64,000 nucleotides of DNA, from NCBI RefSeq assembly GCF_048564905.1, contig NC_133008.1, positions 3,990,453 to 4,054,452 on the forward strand, given 5' to 3'. This DNA is from Vicugna pacos. Its lineage: Eukaryota; Chordata; Mammalia; Artiodactyla; Camelidae. Shown piece after piece: positions 49,791-61,075 of the stretch (position 1 is its first letter; each line of letters begins with the position of its first letter). Made by a program: the position numbers and the translations under genes. The notes under the pieces were generated by a model. The model saw nothing but the letters and a program-made list of their open reading frames with translations. It ran no database searches and was not told the DNA's origin.

Positions 49791-50099
49791 CAGATTTTGC
49801 CAGGAGCTCTTTAGGACTGCAATGTCCCTGGGACTCCAACGCCTCGGGTGGTGCTGTTCCTGTTAACACACACTAGCTGGGCTGGGCTAGTTAGGGACTG
49901 TAAGTATCTTTTTAAGATCGACGGTCTGACGTTTCACCCTGGGAGAGTGAAGGATGGAGGATGTCACAGCCTCATGCCTTCAGCTCATTTTTAACTGAAC
50001 CAAGCCCTGCTTTCACCACTTTAATCCCTCTTACTATAAAAACACGTGACATCAACAAGCACAGCCATCATAACACCTGAAAGTGTTCAAGGTACTTAC

Positions 50100-50330
50100 C
50101 TGGGGCAGAAATACTGAGCAAGGAGACAGAAGCTCCCTCAGAACTGCCGCTCCCTTTTCCCTACTCCACCAGAAGCTGGGCGTTACAGCCGGAGGCTCTT
50201 AGCTGGGAGAGCAGCGCCCACGCCGCTGATTTGTACCTCAGAGAGCGGGAAAGGGAGAGGAAGGCAGCCCCGGGTCGCGGGGCAGGGAGAGCGGGGTGGG
50301 GGAAGCGGGCTGCAGGCCCGCTCGGAGGTG
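50100..50330 (-). other. putative untranslated first exon beside the CpG island
   Basis: On the minus strand the sequence ends GTATTTCTGCCCCAG and is followed by GTAAGTACC, a near-perfect donor. The stretch before it contains no ATG near the donor and is GC-rich, so a non-coding first exon is likely. The upstream edge is not known; I set it inside the CpG island. It lies about 4 kb upstream of the TRAPPC9-like start-codon exon on the same strand and would splice to its acceptor at 46018. This link is inference. Confidence 0.45.
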
Positions 50331-50880
50331 AGCCTCAGCCCCAGCCCCATCCCCAGGTGCCCGCCCCCGTCCGGGTCCGCAGACCACGACCGCCCGGGAT
50401 GCAGCCCGCCCAGGGGCGGGGACGGGCCGGCGGCCGAGGAGAGGAAGCCCGGGAGGAGAGGACTCGCGGGCGGGAGAGGGGAAGTGGACGCCGGCCGCGG
50501 ACTGAGGGGATCCCGGCTGAGCCAAGTGGCGGCAGGGGCACACCTGGCCATGGACAGCTGTGGCCGGGGCGCCGGGGCAGGTGGCGCGGGCAGAGGGGCC
50601 TGGCCCGAGCAATTCAGCAGAACACACGCTGACTGGCGCCATGGGGGGCTGTGACAAGCCGACCGCCCTCCCGCAGCCGAATGACCCCTTTCCCAAGATC
50701 CCCCCACCTTGCACTTCCACAGCCAGAGGCCCCGGCCCCAGGCAGGAGCCAAAGGCCTACCGGGCGACAGGGCTGTGAAGCCTTTGGGGCTGATCCTCCG
50801 CTCGGAGCTGGAGCTTCCAACCCGCGGTCCAGCTGGCAGCGACTGCGCATGCGCAGGAGGGCCAGCGATCCGCTCTGGAT
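50170..50880. promoter_or_regulatory. CpG island promoter
   Basis: About 700 bp is strongly GC-rich with dense CpG, unlike the rest of the window. It contains an NRF1-type palindrome TGCGCATGCGCA (50844-50855) and an SP1-type box GGGGCGGGGA (50413-50422), and has no obvious TATA box. This is the usual housekeeping-promoter pattern. A minus-strand donor at its left edge suggests transcription toward the TRAPPC9-like exons. Divergent transcription to the right is possible, but I see no supported + exon. CpG density also implies germline hypomethylation, or a recent origin from an active promoter. Confidence 0.75.
50844..50855. promoter_or_regulatory. NRF1-type binding palindrome
   Basis: TGCGCATGCGCA is a full match to the NRF1 consensus (YGCGCAYGCGCR), located in the CpG island. 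Confidence 0.65.
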
Positions 50881-50884
50881 CCTG

Positions 50885-51515
50885 AGAGAAGGTGGGGAAC
50901 TGAGGGAGGGAGAATAATGTAGGAGGAGGGGAGGAGGGGAAAAGTGGAGGGAGACAGATGAACAGGAGGAGCAGAGAGAAGGCAGGTATCTGGAGTTGGG
51001 AGGGGAGTTGCAGAGATGGGGAGAAAGCGTTTTACCTCTGGGGGCACCACAAAGGAGGCAGCAGTCCTGCCTATGCACCTTTCTTTAACCCTTCAATGCC
51101 AACAGCTCATATTTTACGTCCCTGGCCCAGCCCTCCAGCTAAGGTCTCTGCAGAAATCTCACCCGTTGCCCCCACAAGGAGCTGGGTTTACTGTTGCTCC
51201 GGGAACCAAGCACCCGCAGGTGTCGCTCAGAACTACCTTGGGAAGAGTACACATTCCTGTTTTACACGCTGGGAAACAGGGAGGCAGGATCTCTGCCTTA
51301 GCTTCACTGTCCCAAGTGTTGGGCTGGCAGGGAGCGGGAGGTAAAATGTCAGAGCCCCAGAAGGAGCAGACTGCCTGAGTGTTGGTGCATAGTCCCCATC
51401 CCTCCTGGGTAAACCACACCCCAACTTTGGGGAATAATCAAGGGCTCACAGTAGGCCCCTGTGTGTGGGAGAGCTGCCCTCAGTTCCAGTGCCCAGCTTG
51501 CTAGGTAGGTAGAAG
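50885..51515. other. upstream flank of the CpG island
   Basis: It begins with a GA/GGAG-rich stretch (about 50880-50960), then ordinary sequence. Open frames of up to 128 codons have no recognisable motif. Confidence 0.35.
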
Positions 51516-52005
51516 TGTTACTGAGTCCAAATTCATTCTCCTCAGTGCAGGACAGGCCAGTAAGTTGGGAGACCAGTTGTTGGGGCATGGAATAGATAGT
51601 TTCTGTAGACCTAGATGGCAAACTAATGTCCTGGGAAACCATCTCCCCAGGTCAGAATTCAGGCTCCTTTCCTATGTGCTTGGTTTTTGCAAATTTCTTT
51701 GTGTAGGAATTCCTTCTTGTTAGGATCCTTTGTTCTTGCAGCTATCTGCCTGGGTCAGATCCCTGTAAACCTCCAACAAAACAAACGTTATTTTCTATTC
51801 TGCAACTTGTTATCTTTATATGATTGGAAAAGTGTTTAATACCCTTAAAGATCAAAGCCTTCAGAATAGGCTCTCCTGTATATTTTAGGCTCTAGGCAAC
51901 ATTGTTTTACAAGCAAGATGAAGCCTAGAAGACAGAGCACAGGGTTTAAGTCAAAGGAACAGATCTAATATGGAGTCAGATTTGTTCTTTTCTATTACCG
52001 TGGCA
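51516..52005 (-). mobile_element. solo LTR, minus orientation, with 4-bp target duplication
   Basis: The complement begins TGCCACGGTAATAGAAAAGAAC, continues with 'CTGACTCCATATTAGATCTGTTCC' and ends TTTGGACTCAGTAACA. It is flanked by GAAG (51512-51515 and 52006-52009), fitting ERV1. It is the same family as the LTRs at 15302-15851 and 52646-53175. It is a solo fossil. Confidence 0.75.
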
Positions 52006-52059
52006 GAAGCCACTTGAGGATTTAAATCCCTTTAAGTTAAATATAAGTAAAACTTTAAA

Positions 52060-52260
52060 TGAATTTACATACATTGGTGGGAATGTGCATAGCATATCTG
52101 GAAAAGCACACAAAGGATTGTAATCAGTGGCATCTCACGGGAGGCGTGTAAGAACAGAGGATGAGGGAAAACTTCTTTCACTTGAGTATTTTTTGCTCTG
52201 TTTGAATTTTTTTAACCATATGCATATATTTCTTTTTCAGTTAAAATAAAAGTGTAATGG
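52060..52260 (+). repeat. L1M 3' UTR fragment
   Basis: 'TTCACTTGAGTATTTTTTGCTCTGTTTGAATTTTTTTAACCATATGCATATATTTC' then an A-rich end is the terminus of old L1M elements. It lies between the two inverted LTRs. Confidence 0.5.
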
Positions 52261-52645
52261 AGCAAAGGAATAACTAGATCAGCAAATACAGCAGCCATGG
52301 ACTCACTGAGTCATCACTTTTGATTTAAGCCAGGAAGCATTGATTGTCTCTCTCCTATGTGCCCAGTGCTGTTTTAAGACTTCTTTCATATTTTGTTTTT
52401 ATAAAATAATAACAAGCTATCCCTCACCCCTGCCCAGAGCTGGTGGAAAACCAACTAAGTTTTTATTGAGTTGTTTTCCAAGGAGTAGAGATGAGTTATA
52501 AACATAACACATATTCAGGGCAAAACAGGCGGAGTGCTTTTCCAGCAGGGCAGATAGCGATGACCGGTTTTCAATAGAGGCGCACAGAGTCTGCGAGAGA
52601 ATGCCTCCAGGACCCTACAGAAAGCTGCCAAAAGTGCCTTCTCCA

Positions 52646-53175
52646 TGGCACTACTGAAATAGGAAAGAACAAATCTGACTCCATATTAGATCTGTTCCTT
52701 TGACTTTGACACTGTGCCCTGTTTCCTAGGCTTAGTCTTGTTGTTTCTGCACCTTTTGTGAAACAATGTTGCCTAGAGCCTGAAATATACAGGAGACACT
52801 ATTCTCAAGGCTCTGACTTTGAAGGATATTAACACTTTTCCGTTCGTACAAAGGTAACAAGATACAGAACAGAAAATAACATTTATTTGTTGGAGATTTA
52901 CACGGATCTGACCCAGGTGAAGAGCTGAAAGAACCAAGGATTCTAACAACAAATAATTCACACACCAAGTTTGCAACAACCAAGCATTCCCGCTTCCCCT
53001 TTTTAATATAAGAAGAGCCTGAATTCTGACTTGGGGTGATGGTTCTCCAGGACATTGGTCTACCATCTTCTCAGCTGGCTTTACAAATTAAAGCCACTAT
53101 TTCTTGCCCCAAAACCTGGTCTCCTGATGTGTTGGCCTGTAATGCACAAGTAGAACAAGCCTGGACTCGGAAACA
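52646..53175 (+). mobile_element. solo LTR, plus orientation, same family
   Basis: It is collinear with the minus copy at 51516-52005: 'AAGAACAAATCTGACTCC', 'AGATCTGTTCCTTTGAC', 'TTGTTGGAGATTTACACGGATCTGACCCAGG', 'GATGGTTCTCCAGGACATTGG', and a TGGACTCGG end. No clear target duplication was found. It is a solo fossil. Confidence 0.7.
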
Positions 53176-53499
53176 CAAACATACATTGAAAGTATGCATT
53201 TTGTATATTAAATGACCTGCTTCCACTCGTCTTCCTGACCACTCCTACTATATTTATGAAAAACCTGTCATGTGGACACATTTCCATCTCTAGCCACTAC
53301 CCTTCCAGGTAAGAACTGATGCCAAGAAGGCAATGGAAGTTGCTAGAAGGTATTACCTGAGCAAAAATGAGCAGAAGTGGGTTCTAGCTGATATTCAGAA
53401 GCAGGCCGGGGCACCTGACAAGATGTCATAAGTATGGATAGACAGCTGGGCACCAAAGGAGAAGCTTCTAAACTTCCATGAGAGACTTGTTGGATAGGA

Positions 53500-53620
53500 A
53501 GGAAAAGTCCCAGACTATAGCTCTGATCCCACCACGAGCTTCCTGGGCAAGGCTGGGCAAGTCATTTAAATTCTCTAGGCCCATGCTGTTCAACATGGGA
53601 GCCATGAGCCACATGCAGGA
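53500..53620 (+). repeat. MIR SINE fragment
   Basis: 'CTCTGATCCCACCACGAGCTTCCTGGGCAAGGCTGGGCAAGTCATTTAAATTCTCTAGGC' is the forward MIR core. Confidence 0.6.
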
Positions 53621-53877
53621 TTATGATGTTATTCTGTAGCCAGACAGAATTATATATAAACATTTTATTGCAAAGGGTCAGAAGGTATAATATTTAAAAA
53701 CATTTTTGGTTATCTTGCCCTAACAAGTTATTTTTGTATGTCTTGCTTTCGGTGGTTTGTAATGCCTGCAACTAATGTTTCCCTTACAGTGAGGTATTTT
53801 GAAATTATAAGTTACTGGACACAGTACACTCATATCACAGTTGAAAACAACTGATCCACATAAGCAAGATGGTCTGA

Positions 53878-54095
53878 CTTAGTAGTTATGAGCAGGGGCT
53901 CTGGGGCCAGCCTGCATAAGTATTAATTCTCACTCTCCCTCCAGGGAGTTCTGTGTGAATCTTGGACAAATTATTGTTGTTGTTGTTGTCGTTGCCATTG
54001 TTATTATTTGTGCCTCTTTTTCCTTACCTTTCAAATAGCGAGGAATATGTAGACTTTATCCCCTACTGTGTTGGCAGGATTAAATGAGTAAACGT
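53878..54095 (+). repeat. MIR SINE containing a (GTT)n microsatellite
   Basis: The MIR head 'GAGCAGGGGCTCTGGGGCCAGCCTGC' and 'GTGAATCTTGGACAAATTATT' leads into a (GTT)n run at about 53969-53997. It then resumes with 'GTGCCTCTTTTTCCTTACCTTTCAAATAGCGAGGA' and 'GGCAGGATTAAATGAGTAAACG'. Confidence 0.7.
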
Positions 54096-54164
54096 CTGTG
54101 CTGCCCACTTCCCTGGGTTTCAGCATTCTCCAGTCAATCAGTGCCAAACTCAGTGTTATCCTCC

Positions 54165-54540
54165 ACTGTCTTCGTCAGTCTGGGATGCTGTAACAAATTA
54201 CTGTGGGTCGGTTGGCTTAAACAACCAGCATGTTCCTTACGGTTTGGAGGCTGAGGCTTTCAAGGTCAATGTATCTGGGAGAGGATTGCCAGCTCGAAGA
54301 TGGCTGTCTTCCCACTATCTTCATGGGCCAGAGAGCAGAGAGAAACAAGCACTCTGGGGCCCTGTATAAAAACACTAATACCATTCATGAGGGCTCTACA
54401 CTAATGACCTCATTTTATCCTACTAATCACCTCCCAAAGGCCCCGCCTCCCAATACCATCACCCTGGGAAATGGGGTTTCGACATATGGATTTTGAGGGG
54501 ATGCAAACATTCAGTCCATACATCGGCTAACTCTCCCCAA
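54165..54540 (+). repeat. ancient interspersed repeat, family not resolved
   Basis: 'GATGCTGTAACAAATTACTGTGGGTCGGTTGGCTTAAACAACC', 'GGAGGCTGAGGCTTTCAAGGTCAA', 'ATGACCTCATTTTATCCTACTAATCACCTCCCAAAGGCCCC' and 'TTCGACATATGGATTTTGAGGGGATGCAAACATTCAG' match a very common mammalian repeat that I recall, probably of L1M or LTR origin. The class is uncertain. Confidence 0.6.
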
Positions 54541-54839
54541 CATGCAGTCGTCAAACCTGTAGTTAATTTCAAAATAATGTTTATATCTCTCTGCCCATTT
54601 CCATTCCTACATCCACTAACACTGAAGCCCTGTTACATTTTATTCCTTATTTTTCTGGTAGAGATTTAATTGATTCCTCTAACTCCAAGGCTCCGCTCGC
54701 TCCAGTCTGCTTGACAGCCCTGCCAGGTAGGTCTTCCTTAAAACACCTTCCCACTTCACCTGGTTGTTTTTTAGCAGTAAATGTCAGAATTCTATCCACA
54801 CCCCATCCTAGACCTTTAATCCCTTACACTACCGCTCAC

Positions 54840-55290
54840 TATGTTATTTTCCTATTACCACTGTAACAAATTTCCATAAGCTTAATAGCTTAAACTAGCA
54901 CAGAATTATCAGCTTATGGCTGTGGAGGTCAGAGATGCAACACAGTTCTCCTTGGGCTAAATTCAAGGTACCGGCAGGGTTCCTTCCTTCTAGAGGGTCT
55001 AGAAGAGAATGTTTCCTTGTTTTGTTTTCTTTTTCCAGTTTACAGAGGTCACCCACCTTCCTTAGTTTGTGCCCATCAACTTCCTCCATTTTCATGGCCA
55101 GCAGCCTTTCTGAACATTGCTCCATGGCTACACCTCCCTCTGATTTTAAACTCAGCTGGGAAATATACTCCATTTTAAGGAACCCTGTGATTACATTCGG
55201 CCCACCTGGACAATCCAGGCTACTCACCCTATTGTCTTATCTCAGGATCCCCTTGTCTCATCCCACTCAGGCAGTATGTATGTGGCCGTG
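54840..55290 (+). repeat. second ancient repeat of a related layout
   Basis: 'TACCACTGTAACAAATTTCCATAAGCTTAATAGCTTAAACTAGCAC', 'TTCAAGGTACCGGCAGGGTTCCTTCCTTCTAGAGGGTCTAG', 'TTAAGGAACCCTGTGATTACATTCGGCCCACCTGGACAATCCAGG' matches another common old repeat. The class is not resolved. The open frames in it (54895-55291) are by-products. Confidence 0.6.
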
Positions 55291-55299
55291 ACATTCACC

Positions 55300-57265
55300 T
55301 TGTGTAACATTTCCTCTCACGAGCAATTTATGGTTCAAGGCACTTATAAGTGACTGTTTTTCTTCCTTATCTTTCTACATTCAGTATGTCTGGTGAGATT
55401 ATATGAATCCTTTTTATTTGTGCCCCTGCACTAATCTTTAATAATGTACTATGGATTTAAAAGGCTAACTAATAGACAATTTAGGAAACAGAAATCCTCT
55501 AAGATTTTTGTTCTAAAATATCTGACATCCCTTTTGCCATGTACAGTAACATGTCACAGGTGGCTATCCTGTGGCCGGGGAGGGACATGATTCTGCCATC
55601 ACACTCCCCTCATTCTCACCAATGTGCTGATCACCTAACCAAGGATCTTAGCTCCCCGCTTCACTCACTTCCTCCTCCTTTCCACTGACTATCCTGTTCC
55701 TACTGCTTCCTTCATTCACCACATCAGGATTTCATGACCACATTCTTCTCTAAATGAAATGGGTATCTTGCATCTAATGTCTGACAGCTGTTCTTATTGT
55801 ATATGCACACACTGACCTACATATAACCCCGTCCACCTCTTTATTTTCCTAGAATCTTCCAGAGAAATCAGTTCCATGATGATGATGATGATGATACTGA
55901 CAATGACGACAGGGGCTCTCAAGGATTTGATAAAGAGGGAATCAATAAAGGGAGGGAATCAATGCAAAGTTACCCCAGAAACAGGCTTAAAAGTAAATAA
56001 CTGCTATAGTGTTTAATGAAATTGACTAATATTTAACTATTTTTAAAACTTGATATCACTGAATTTAAAATTTTAACGGGAATTTTCGTTCATCACTAAC
56101 CAAGATTCAACTCTAGGGCCAAAATCTGAGGATTTCTGTCTTCTAAAAAATTGTCCACTAGCCTTTTAAACACATGATCCTTTTAAAAAGCTTAGTACTG
56201 TGCTGAAAATAAGCAGGATTCATATAATCTCACGAAACACAATGAATGTGGAAAGACTAAGGAGGAAAAAAAAGCCATTCTTAACGTCTTGAACTTTACG
56301 TTGCTCACAGGAGAAAATGTTAGCCAAGGTGAGTGTCACATCAACATGACCACTAAGTGGGATGGGGAAGCTGATCTGCCTTATCAGACATTTATGCTGA
56401 TTTGTTAGATGCCAAACAGTTTCCTCATTGGATTTGCTTCTAATAAGTATGGAAGAATTTAGGTCCTACCAAATGCAGGCTAAACATTTTCCCCTGCTGT
56501 CAGGTCTCTGGACTGAATGTCCCCACAAGAAGGACATGATTATCTTTCATAGGGAAGTCATCCTGAGAAGCAACAGGCTTTTCCAAGGCAGAAATGTAGG
56601 GCCCTCCATGGAGGGCTGGAGGAAGGCTAGAGGGGACACAGGAAAAACAGCAGGAGTGAGTTCAGATACTGCTGCTCGGGTCGCCAAAGACAGCGTTACT
56701 ATCTCTAAGGATATGACATTCTCCCAAAAGTTCTATGAGTGAAGGAGCCTGTGAACACTAAGCAGGTTATTAAGACACAACAGCACATAATTTGTGTGAC
56801 AACACAATTAGAGTGTGATTTGATATTTGGAAAATAATTAGCCCATTGTTCTTTGAAACTGCAGCAGTTGCAATAGAAATAAAAAAGACTGAGCCGTCTT
56901 GGAGACAAAAATCAATAAACAATTCTAAATCTGTAGGATTCCTTGACAATATGCAAGCAATGAGCTAGATGTGTGCTGCAGATACCTCTTGCTGCAGGGC
57001 TCACTCCTGCAAAGCATAGAATTAATTTCTCAGCAGACAGAGGGAACCAAGTCAAGATTCCTAATCTTTTGAGATTTACTATATGGCTGGAAAGATCAGA
57101 GAAGTACATACAGCCAAATGTGAATAAAGGTAATCAAATAATATCAAATGTGATTGGAGCACAGACGAAAGAGAAATTCCTTTCTTCTGGGATCTAGAGA
57201 GACTTCTTCAGAAAATGTGGCTTTGGAGATGGCCAAAGACATGTGTGGAATTTTGGCAGAACAGG
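55300..57265. other. intergenic sequence, no gene seen
   Basis: It contains a short (ATG/GAT)n run at 55876-55896 and a weak 104-codon open frame at 56428-56742 without motif. Confidence 0.35.
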
Positions 57266-57317
57266 ATGTAAGGTATTTAAAAACTGATTCCAAAATTCAT
57301 ATAAAAATTCAAAGGAT

Positions 57318-58560
57318 TGGGAAAACTGGACAGCAGCATGTAAAACAATGAAGCTAGAACTCACCCTTACACCATATACAAACATCAACTCAAAATGGAT
57401 TAAAGACTTAAACATAAGACAAGATACAATAAACCTCCTAGAGGAAAACAGGCAAAACATTATCTGACATACATTTCAAAAATTTTCTCCTAGAAGAAGT
57501 AAAAGCAAGAATAAACAAATGGGACCTAATGAAACTTACAAGCTTCTGCAGAGCAAAGGAAACCAGGAATAAAACAAGAAGAAAACCTACGGAATGGGAG
57601 AAAATTTTTTGCAAGTGAAACCGACAAAGGCTTGATCTCCAAAATATATAAGCAGCTCATATGACTCAATAAGGAAAAAATAAACAACCCAATCCAAAAA
57701 TGGGAAGAAGACCTAAACAAGAAACTCTCCAAGGAAGACATACAAATGATCCAAAAGCACATGAAAAAATGTTCAATATCACTAATTATCAGAGAAATGC
57801 AAATCAAAACTACAATGAGGTATCACCTCACACCAGTCAGAATGGCCGTCATTCAAAAATCCAAAAATGACAAATGCTGGAGAGGCTGTGGAGAAAGGGG
57901 AAACCTCCTACACTGCTGGTGGGAATGCAGTTTGGTGCAGCCACTATGGAGAACAGTGTGGAGATTCCTCAAAAGACTAGGAATAGACTTACCATATGAC
58001 CCAGGAATCCCACTCCTCGGCTTGTACCCAGAAGGAAATCTACTTCAGGATGACACCTGCACCCCAATGTTCATAGCAGCACTATTTACAATAGCCAAAG
58101 CATGGAAACAACCTAAATGTCCATCAACAGGTGACTGGATAAAGAAGATGTGGTATATTTATACAATGGAATACTACTCAGCCATAAAAACCGACAACAT
58201 AATGCCATTTGCAGCAACATGGATGATCCTAGAGAATGTCATTCTAAGTGAAGTAATCCAGAAAGAGAAAGAAAAATACCATATGAGATCGCTCATATGT
58301 GGAATCTAAAAAACAGAAACAAACAAAAACAAGTCATAAATACAGGACAGAAATTGACTCATGGACAGAGAATACAGACTTGTGGTTACCGGGGGGGGGG
58401 TAGAGGGTGGGAAGGGATAGACTGGGATTTCAAAATTGTAGAATACATAAACAAGATTACACTGTATAGCACAGGGAAATATACACAAAATGTTATGATA
58501 AATCACAGAGAAAAAAATGTAAAAAAAAAAGTGAAACACTTCTACACATGGAAAAAAAAG
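57318..58560 (+). mobile_element. younger, 5'-truncated L1 inserted into the older L1
   Basis: A 1.24-kb L1 3' segment is flanked by a perfect 14-bp target duplication AAAATTCAAAGGAT (57304-57317 and 58561-58574). It begins within ORF2 ('GGGAAAACTGGACAGCAGCATG'), contains the ORF2 C terminus, and a 3' UTR with a G-rich run (about 58390-58400) and an A-rich end. Long target duplication and 5' truncation are hallmarks of LINE target-primed reverse transcription. Confidence 0.9.
57746..58309 (+). pseudogene. L1 ORF2 C-terminal fragment
   Basis: An uninterrupted 187-codon stretch of ORF2p ends at its natural stop. It holds the C-terminal Cys-His motif [18 protein letters not shown] (CX3CX7HX4C), followed by [48 protein letters not shown] and an end at SLICGI. 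The endonuclease and reverse transcriptase domains are absent through 5' truncation, and in-frame stops precede it. So it encodes no active enzyme. Confidence 0.9.
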
Positions 58561-60114
58561 AAAATTCAAAGGATCCCAAATATTCAAAACAACTTTGAAT
58601 AAGAAAAACAAAGCTGGAAGACTTGCACTATCTGTTTTTCAGACACTTTTTTATAAAGCTACAGTAATCAGAAAGTATGGTGTTGGTGTAAAACAGGAAA
58701 ATAGAATAATGGAACACAATAGAATGTTCAGAACTAAACCAAAACTTATATAGACAATTGATTCTCAAAAAGCATGCAGTGGAGAAAGGATCTTTTCACT
58801 ATGTAATGCTGGAACAATTAGATAGTGATACGCAAAAAAAAGAAATGAACTTTTATCCACACCTCACAAAATATACAATATTTAACTTAAAATGGATCAT
58901 AGATCTTAATAGGAAATCTAAAACTATAAAACAGCGAGGAGAAAAAGCATAGGCTGAAGCTTTATGACCTTGGGTTTGGCAAATATTTCTTTGCTATGAC
59001 ACCAGAAGTATCATCTATTTTAAAAAGAAACTGATAGAGTGAACTTTATCAACATGAAGACTCTTCAAAGCTCTTGTAAACACTACTAAGCAAATGAAAA
59101 GACAAGCCATAGACAGAAGTTATTTGCAGATCATATATCTGATAAAGATCTCTCTTTGTATCTGATCCAGAATAAAAAGGTCTCAAAATTCAATAATAAT
59201 GCAAACACCTGAATGAATGAATGAGGCCAGGAAACACACTTCAGTAAAGATATCCAGATGGATAATAAGCATATGAAGTGATGCTGATTAAAGATGCCAT
59301 TAGTCATTAGAGAAATGCTTTTAAAAACCACAGTGAGATACTAGTTCACATACATACTAGAATGAATAGGATTAGAAAGACCGACCTTACAAAGTGCTGG
59401 CAAGGAAGTAGAGCAACCAGAACTGATACACACCACGAGGAATTTACAATAGTACAACCATTTTGGAAAAGTCTTTAACAGTTTCTTTAAAAAAGGTAAA
59501 CACCTTTGTACCATATAACCCAGATATTCCTCATCTGGTGCTTTAGAAAAGAAAAGCATATGTCCATACAAAGACTTGTAAACAAATATTCACTGCAATT
59601 TTATTTATAATAGCTCAAGTTGTAAATAACCCATGCATCCATCAAGAAGTAAATGCAGAAAGAAATGATGGTCTATCCAAACACTGCTCACAATAAACTA
59701 TTCAGTAAAACTCAGCACTAAACAATACTCTGCTATAAGGTAAATAAGCTATTAATACAGCAACACAGATGACTCTCAAAATAATTACACTGAATGAAGG
59801 AAGTCAGACAACATAGTGTAGATACTGCATGAATCCATTCATATAAGGATCTTGAAAATACAAACCAATATCTTGTGATAGAAAGCAGATCAATGGTTTC
59901 CAGGGGAAGAGATGCGGGGGAGGGAGGGACAACAAAAGGCAGGAGAGAAGCTTTGGGGTGATGGGTATGTTCACTGTCTTGAGTGTGGTCATGGTTTCTT
60001 GGGGATATACTTACATCAAAACGTATTAAGCTGTACACTTCAAACGTGTGAAAATTATTTTGCCAAGTATACCTCAAATCTGTTTTATGAAAAGAGGCAC
60101 TTTAGTCCTGATCC

Positions 60115-60755
60115 ACCTCAGCGCCTTATTGGAGTGACATGATCAGTCCCTCACACTGTCTGCCTAACGGGAAGGTAGAAAACCTCTCACGGAAGATAAC
60201 ATATGCATTTTTCATTTGCAATGTCTACCATGTAATAAAGAATTTCTTGACATGCAACATGTCCAGACTGTATGACAGATAATATGAGTATAAGAAGCAT
60301 TAGACAAAGGATGCAAACCCCCAGGTGATGTAGGAATCAGAGTTACCAATAAAGGCTATAAAATACTTTTAATATATTCAAGAAAATAAGGAAATGTTGG
60401 GAGAATAGATAACAGGGTAAAGACTTTCAGCAGGGAAATATACTGGAATGTATTTTTAAGAAAAATCAAACAGATACTCTAGAACTGAAGCTTTCAGCTC
60501 TGTAAACAGGTAAACAGAACTAATTAGGATCCCTTTTAAGAAAACTTTCAGTCATGCCGGGTAAAATACAACAACAAAGTAACACAGAGCTAACTATGGA
60601 GAGAGAAGTTCCCAGGTGACAATACAAAGAGGACACTTAAAGCCCAGAGTGGTCACCTTGTGAGCTGATGGCACTGAACCCTGGAGGGAAGTGGTTTTCA
60701 TCTGCACATAAATAGGCATACAATGTCCATTTAGGAAAAAGGGTCCATACCAGAT
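60115..60755. other. intergenic sequence
   Basis: Nothing was recognised here. Confidence 0.3.
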
Positions 60756-60759
60756 GTAG

Positions 60760-61075
60760 AAGACTCTTCCTCTATATCTATATAGTCAGAGACAGAGATG
60801 TAAAGTGGCAGGAGAGGTCACAGTGACACAGGGCCCTGGGCCAAGGAGTGTGAGCACCTCTGCAAGCTGGGAAAGGTAGGAAGACGAATCTCTCCCTAGA
60901 GCCTCGGTGTGTAACGTAGCATTGGCCACACGTTGGTTTTAGCCCACTGACATTGACTTTGCACTTCTGCACCCTAGAACAGTGAGAAGATGAATGTGTA
61001 TTGCTTTAAGCCACTGAGTCTGTGGTCCTTTGTTACAACAGCAATAGGAAAGGAACTCAGGAACCAACATGAACA
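60760..61075 (+). mobile_element. MLT1-type (MaLR) LTR fossil
   Basis: 'CTCCCTAGAGCCTCGG', 'TTGGTTTTAGCCCACTGACATTGACTTTGCACTTCTGCACCCTAGAACAGTGAGAAGATGAATGTGTATTGC' and 'TAAGCCACTGAGTCTGTGGTCCTTTGTTACAACAGCAATAGGAAAGGAACTCAG' follow the MLT1 3' half. It is an ancient non-autonomous ERVL-related fossil; the 5' half is not clear. Confidence 0.65.

Larger units (their letters stand above)
57270..60110 (+). mobile_element. old L1M LINE, interrupted by a younger L1
   Basis: The left arm (about 57270-57317) ends in the L1 'ACTGATTCCAAAATTCATATAAAAATTCAAAGGA' stretch. The right arm resumes at 58575 with 'CCCAAATATTCAAAACAACTTTGAATAAGAAAAACAAAGCTGGAAGACTTGCAC', exactly the next part of ORF2. It runs through late ORF2 and the 3' UTR ('TGTTCACTGTCTTGAGTGTGGTCATGG' ... 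'AAAACGTATTAAGCTGTACACTTCAAACG') to about 60110. ORF2 is multiply broken. The two arms are contiguous once the 57318-58560 insert and one copy of its target duplication are set aside. Confidence 0.8.

Noticed and set aside
50183-51078. Long open frames on both strands in the CpG island (up to 189 codons on minus, 133 on plus)
   Set aside because: High GC content depletes stop codons. The frames are proline/arginine/serine-rich, overlap each other, and have no recognisable domain. They are not called as genes.
54895-55291. 110- and 118-codon overlapping open frames
   Set aside because: They lie entirely within an ancient interspersed repeat.
55876-55896. Asp-rich coding-like run (GATGATGAT...) resembling the acidic tail of CHRAC1, a neighbour of TRAPPC9 in human
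   Set aside because: It is a simple ATG/GAT repeat without flanking CHRAC1-like sequence or splice sites.
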